NCBI GenBank assembly: GCA_963757815.1
Contig: CAVWSN010000029.1
Coordinates: 1-64,000, forward strand
DNA length: 64,000 bases
From: JACVRW01 sp963757815
GTDB taxonomy: Bacteria > Actinomycetota > Thermoleophilia > Solirubrobacterales > Thermoleophilaceae
Reading direction: 5' to 3'
Position 1 is the stretch's first letter, and every line of letters begins with the position of its first letter. Position numbers and translations under genes: made by a program. The notes beneath the pieces are model-generated. The model worked only from the letters and a program-made list of their open reading frames with translations, ran no database searches and had not been told where the DNA came from. Shown piece after piece: positions 60,630 through 64,000 of this stretch.

Positions 60630-61187
60630 ATGCAGGCTGAGATCGAACAGCGGGCCGAGGACGTCCTCGCGGCGGTACCCGACTGGCTGTGGAACGGCCA
60701 GACCCTGCCGGTGCCGGTGGACGACATCGCGGACACCTGCTTCGGGCTGCACGTTCGCGAGGTCGAGGACCTGCGAACGGCCCCGGGCGTCCCGGTCATC
60801 GAGGACACCAAGGGGCTGTCCGGCCTGCTCCTGCCCTCGGTCGGAGAGATCTGGGTGAGCGCGGGCGAGGCGCGCGAGTGGCCCGGGCGGCGCCGCTTCA
60901 CGATCTCACACGAGCTCGGGCATTGGTGCCTGCATCGCACGGACGGCGCGGTGTGGTGCCGCAAGCACGCCGTCGACCCGCCTGACGGCGACGCCCGGCC
61001 CGCCGCGGGGCGCCCGCCCGCCGAAGCCGAGGCCGACGCTTTCGCCGCGGCGCTCCTGATGCCGGCCCACCTGGTCCGGCGCCACTACGAGCGCCTGCGC
61101 CGCCGCGACGACTGCTTCGAGCAGCTCTGCGCCGCGTTCGGAGCATCCGGCTCCGCGATGGGCCGCAGGCTGCACCGCGTGGTCTGA
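60630..61187 (+). CDS. ImmA/IrrE family zinc metallopeptidase
   Basis: Encodes 185 residues. The catalytic zinc motif is FTISHELGHWCLHR (HExxH), and the third ligand is in AEAEADAFAAALLMP (ExxxF). The remaining parts fit the ImmA/IrrE domain with no added N-terminal HTH. In ICEBs1 and Deinococcus such enzymes cleave an XRE-type repressor in response to stress. The XRE-like protein encoded two genes upstream is a natural candidate substrate. Confidence 0.9.
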   Translation: MQAEIEQRAEDVLAAVPDWLWNGQTLPVPVDDIADTCFGLHVREVEDLRTAPGVPVIEDTKGLSGLLLPSVGEIWVSAGEAREWPGRRRFTISHELGHWCLHRTDGAVWCRKHAVDPPDGDARPAAGRPPAEAEADAFAAALLMPAHLVRRHYERLRRRDDCFEQLCAAFGASGSAMGRRLHRVV

Positions 61188-61214
61188 GCCCCGCCGCCTA
61201 GTCTCCCGAGCGCC

Positions 61215-62597
61215 TTGCGACGCACGCTCGCCCTCTGGCTTCTGCTCTTCGCCGCCTACGCCGCCACCGTCGGGCTCGACGCCTTCGGCAGCTCCGACTA
61301 CGGCGGCGACGAGCCTCACTACCTGCTCACCGCGGAGTCGATCGTGCAGGACGGCGACTTCGATCTGAACAACCAGTACGCGGCGCGCGCCTACGAGGAC
61401 TTCTACCCCTACGAGCTCGACAGGCATGGCCGCGAGACCGAGGGCCGGCTGCACGAGCCCCACGGAATCGGGTTCGCCCTCTTCATCGCGCCGGTGTACG
61501 CGCTCGCGGGAGCGAAAGGGGTCGAGCTGTTCCTCGCCGCGATCGCAGCGCTGGCCGTCGCGCTCGGCTACCGGCTCGCGCTGCGGGTGGTGCCCGACCC
61601 GTGGGCGCTCGGCGCGGCAGCGGCGGTGGGACTGTCGCCGCCGTTCCTCGCCTACGGCAGTGCCGTCTATCCCGAGCTCACGGCGGGCGCGGCGATCGCC
61701 GCGGCGGCACTGCTCGCGATCAGGCTCGACGCGCGGCCGAGCCGCCCGGACGCGTTCGGCTGCTTCGCCCTGCTCGGCTTCCTGCCCTGGCTCGGCACCA
61801 AGTTCGTGCCCGCCGGGCTGGTCGTCGGCTACGTGGCCGCCCGGGCGTTGTGGCGGGCACGACGCCGCACGCTCGCCGTAGGCACGGTCGAGCTGTCGCT
61901 GTTCAGCGTCGCGGTCTTCGTGGGCGTCAACGAGGCGCTCTACGGCGGTCCCACCCCGTACTCGGCCGACGTCCCGGGCGAGACGGCCACCGACGCGTCA
62001 TTCCCCGGCGGCTACCTCGAGCGCGTCTACCGCCTGGCAGCTCTCTTCATCGACCGCAACTACGGGCTGCTGCGCTGGGCGCCGGTCTTCCTGCTCGCGT
62101 TCGCGGGCCTCTGGTGGCTGTGGCGCTCCTACCGCGACCGGCTCGCACGCGCCGTGCCGCAGCTGCGCGAGGTCGAGCTCACGGCGGGCCTGTGCGCGGC
62201 GGCGCTCGGCGCGCAGCTGCTGGTGGCCGCCTTCCTCGCGCCCACCATGTTCGGCTTCTGGTTCCCCGCCCGCCACCTGCTGGCGGCGCTGCCGCTCGCG
62301 ATCCCGCTGGTCGGCTGGGGCCTCAGGCACGCGCCGCGCCTGGGCACGGCACTGGCGGCTCTGACGCTCGCCGCGTCGGCCTGGCTCTACGTCGACGTCC
62401 GCTGGGGCAGCGGCTCGCTCGTGACCGCCCGGCCCGACGCGCCGTTCGGCCCGCTCACGGACGCCTTCCCGCTGTTCGAGCCCGGCGGCGGCTGGCCGTT
62501 CTGGCTCGCGGGGGCGATCGGCGCGGCGCTCGCCGCCCTCGCCCTTCGCGAACTGCGCCACTCCCGCCAGATGGCGGGCGCCACCCGTCTCAGGTAG
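61215..62597 (+). CDS. Multi-pass membrane protein, GT39/PMT-like
   Basis: About 460 residues from the TTG at 61215. About eleven membrane helices. The first loop carries SSDYGGDEPHYLLTAESIVQ, a D-E acidic motif after the first helix as in GT39/ArnT-like lipid-linked-sugar transferases. FGFWFPARHLLAALPLAIPL occurs late. Probably transfers a sugar from a polyprenyl donor at the membrane. Substrate unknown. Its 3' end overlaps the next gene's C-terminal frame. Confidence 0.72.
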   Translation: MRRTLALWLLLFAAYAATVGLDAFGSSDYGGDEPHYLLTAESIVQDGDFDLNNQYAARAYEDFYPYELDRHGRETEGRLHEPHGIGFALFIAPVYALAGAKGVELFLAAIAALAVALGYRLALRVVPDPWALGAAAAVGLSPPFLAYGSAVYPELTAGAAIAAAALLAIRLDARPSRPDAFGCFALLGFLPWLGTKFVPAGLVVGYVAARALWRARRRTLAVGTVELSLFSVAVFVGVNEALYGGPTPYSADVPGETATDASFPGGYLERVYRLAALFIDRNYGLLRWAPVFLLAFAGLWWLWRSYRDRLARAVPQLREVELTAGLCAAALGAQLLVAAFLAPTMFGFWFPARHLLAALPLAIPLVGWGLRHAPRLGTALAALTLAASAWLYVDVRWGSGSLVTARPDAPFGPLTDAFPLFEPGGGWPFWLAGAIGAALAALALRELRHSRQMAGATRLR

Positions 62598-64000
62598 ACG
62601 GGATAGCGGACGAACGATCGGCCGTTGCGGCGGCGCCGGTAGCGGATCGGCACCTCGACGGGCTCGATACCCGCGCCCCAGAGCGAGAGCGTCAGCACCT
62701 GCGCGTAGTTGTAGTCGTGGCAGATGCGGGCCTTGGCGAGCGCGCCCGCGGAGAACGCGCGGTAGCCGCTCTGGCCGTCGCTCGTGACGGTCCCCATCAG
62801 GAAGCCGAGCAGGGCGCTCGTCGTGCGGTTGGCGAGGTTGCGGTGCCAGCTCATCCCCTCGCGCTCGCCCAGGAACCGGGAGCCGAGCACGTACTCCGCC
62901 CGCCCACGCGCAACGGGCGAGAGCACGCGCTCGAAGTCGGCCGGGTCGTACTCGCCGTCGCCGTCCAGGTAGACGGCCGCGGCGTAGCGCTCGTCACGGG
63001 CGATCTCGAGCCCGGTCCGCAGCGCCGCGCCCAGGCCGCGGCAGCGCTCGTGCGAGACGACCCGCGCGCCGTGAGCGCGGCCGATCACGGGCGTGGCGTC
63101 GCGGGAGCCGTCGTCGACCAGGAGCACGTCGACCGGCAGGCCGCAGGCCTCGCTCGGCAGGCCGGCGAGCACCTCGCCGACTGTCGCTTCCTCGTCGCGC
63201 GCCACGACGATGGCGAGACAGCGCCCTCGGGCCTGGGCCGTGGCCGGGCCGGACGGCGCCGGCAGCAGCGGGCGGCCGCGCGCGGCCGCGGGCGACGGCA
63301 CGCCGAGCAGGGTCGAGATCGTCGTCGCGAGCTCGCACACCGAGCGCGGCTCGCGCTCGATCGCTCCGGGCCGCGCTCCCTCCCCCCAGACCACGAACGG
63401 GACCGGCCGCTCGCCCCAGTCGAGGTGGCCGTGGCCGCCGATACCGCGTCCCTGGCCGTGATCCGCCATGAGCACGACGGTGGCGCCGCGGAGCCTGCCG
63501 CGCTCCTCGAGGAAGGCGAGGAAATCGCCGATGTGGCGGTCGGTCTCCGCGAGCTGGTCGAGGTACTCGGGGCTGCGCACACCGCGGACGTGGCCGAGCT
63601 GGTCGGCCGCCAGCAGCTGCAGAACGAGCAGGTCGGGGTCCTCTTCCTCGACCACGCGCCGTCCTTCGGCGCACAGCGAGCGGTCGATCTCCGCCGTGGG
63701 CTGGACCGAGCTGACCGGGCGAACGACGTGGTCGCCGAAGGGGTCGAGCAGATGGGCGATGCCGACGAGCCGGCCACGGCGGCCCTCCCGCTCGAGCACG
63801 TCGAAGACCGACTCGACCCGGACCCCGAGCCGCGGGGCGAAGTTCGAGCGCATGCCGTGCTCGTGCGGCGCGGCGCCGGTCAGCATCGAGGAGAAGCAGA
63901 CGACCGTGCGCGCCGGGTAGGCGGGCTCCACGCCGAGGTACTCGGTGCCCTCGCGGGCGAGCCGGTCCATCACGGGCGTGTGCGCCTGCCACAGCCGGCC
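62387..64000 (-). CDS. Alkaline-phosphatase-superfamily phosphodiesterase fused to GT2 glycosyltransferase, partial
   Basis: The N-terminus lies outside the window: in-frame residues upstream of the first ATG (QAHTPVMDRLAREG) look native. First domain: PARTVVCFSSMLTGAAPHEH, VVLMADHGQGRGIGGHGHLD, a type I phosphodiesterase/nucleotide pyrophosphatase fold. Second domain: CLAIVVARDEEATVGEVLAG, VDVLLVDDGSRDATPVIGRA, VYLDGDGEYDPADFERVLSP, a GT2/DPM1-like transferase with the DGD metal site. The last 60 residues, encoded opposite the previous gene, look non-native. The natural end is probably near REWRSSRRA, so a frame error may have removed its stop. Confidence 0.8.
   Translation of the reverse strand, partial: GRLWQAHTPVMDRLAREGTEYLGVEPAYPARTVVCFSSMLTGAAPHEHGMRSNFAPRLGVRVESVFDVLEREGRRGRLVGIAHLLDPFGDHVVRPVSSVQPTAEIDRSLCAEGRRVVEEEDPDLLVLQLLAADQLGHVRGVRSPEYLDQLAETDRHIGDFLAFLEERGRLRGATVVLMADHGQGRGIGGHGHLDWGERPVPFVVWGEGARPGAIEREPRSVCELATTISTLLGVPSPAAARGRPLLPAPSGPATAQARGRCLAIVVARDEEATVGEVLAGLPSEACGLPVDVLLVDDGSRDATPVIGRAHGARVVSHERCRGLGAALRTGLEIARDERYAAAVYLDGDGEYDPADFERVLSPVARGRAEYVLGSRFLGEREGMSWHRNLANRTTSALLGFLMGTVTSDGQSGYRAFSAGALAKARICHDYNYAQVLTLSLWGAGIEPVEVPIRYRRRRNGRSFVRYPVYLRRVAPAIWREWRSSRRARAASAAPIAPASQNGQPPPGSNSGKASVSGPNGASGRAVTSEPLPQRTST

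Overview
This 64 kb window is high-GC, gene-dense DNA from what is probably an actinomycete relative. The evidence is an actinobacterial-type gene set: an intein-bearing Rv2578c-type radical SAM gene, a mycobacterial-type LexA box, split methylmalonyl-CoA mutase, an ETF/ETF-QO block, an Rpf-like transglycosylase, and frequent GTG starts with 4-nt ATGA/GTGA overlaps. The deep lineage Thermoleophilia/Solirubrobacterales is my best guess, but that is inference. No rRNA, tRNA, CRISPR array, insertion sequence or phage was recognised.

Layout. 1-7.8 kb (minus): the complete F1Fo ATP synthase operon (atpI-like, B, E, F, H, A, G, D, C), followed by a methyltransferase cut by the left edge. 8-12.7 kb: a secreted GH26-like protein, YjbQ, an HhH-GPD repair protein, a lone cyclic-nucleotide-binding domain, and an Rv2578c-type radical SAM gene interrupted by a LAGLIDADG intein. 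12.7-20.3 kb: an orphan kdpA, a WecA/MraY-like transferase, a hemolysin III protein, a glycosyltransferase, a broken acetyltransferase/flippase pair, and a FetAB-type exporter. 20.3-27.3 kb (minus): a translation housekeeping block (rpmE, DUF1385, prfA, prmC, tsaC/Sua5, glyA). 28-43 kb: acyl-CoA and electron-transfer metabolism (etfBA, ETF-QO, methylmalonyl-CoA mutase, thiolase, acyl-CoA synthetase), with a sortase-anchored cupredoxin, a GH63-like glucosidase, leucyl aminopeptidase and an Rpf-like transglycosylase behind a CRP-like site and a structured leader. 44-46 kb: two paralogous pilin-like proteins. 46-51.5 kb: a ROK regulator, a sugar ABC transporter and a Gfo/Idh dehydrogenase, forming a sugar-uptake operon. 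51.5-58 kb: an SCP2-hydrolase fusion coupled to a P450, MmgE/PrpD, NYN, a DMT transporter, carbonic anhydrase, and a lysine-free GcvH-like protein. 59-61.2 kb: a sigma factor, an XRE-like protein, a small protein and an ImmA/IrrE protease. The right edge holds a membrane protein and a phosphodiesterase-glycosyltransferase fusion cut by the window end.

At least nine otherwise conserved genes carry single-base frame breaks, nearly all consistent with one extra base, so part of the breakage is probably consensus error. Two gene remnants (gpsA and the acetyltransferase/flippase) have internal losses that cannot be explained by one base. The intein carries about eleven frame changes within 1,056 nt while its exteins are clean.

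The observations most worth following are the broken intein with a LexA box at its host gene's start, the sigma/XRE/ImmA cassette, and the leader whose hairpin overlaps the ribosome binding site of the Rpf-like gene.
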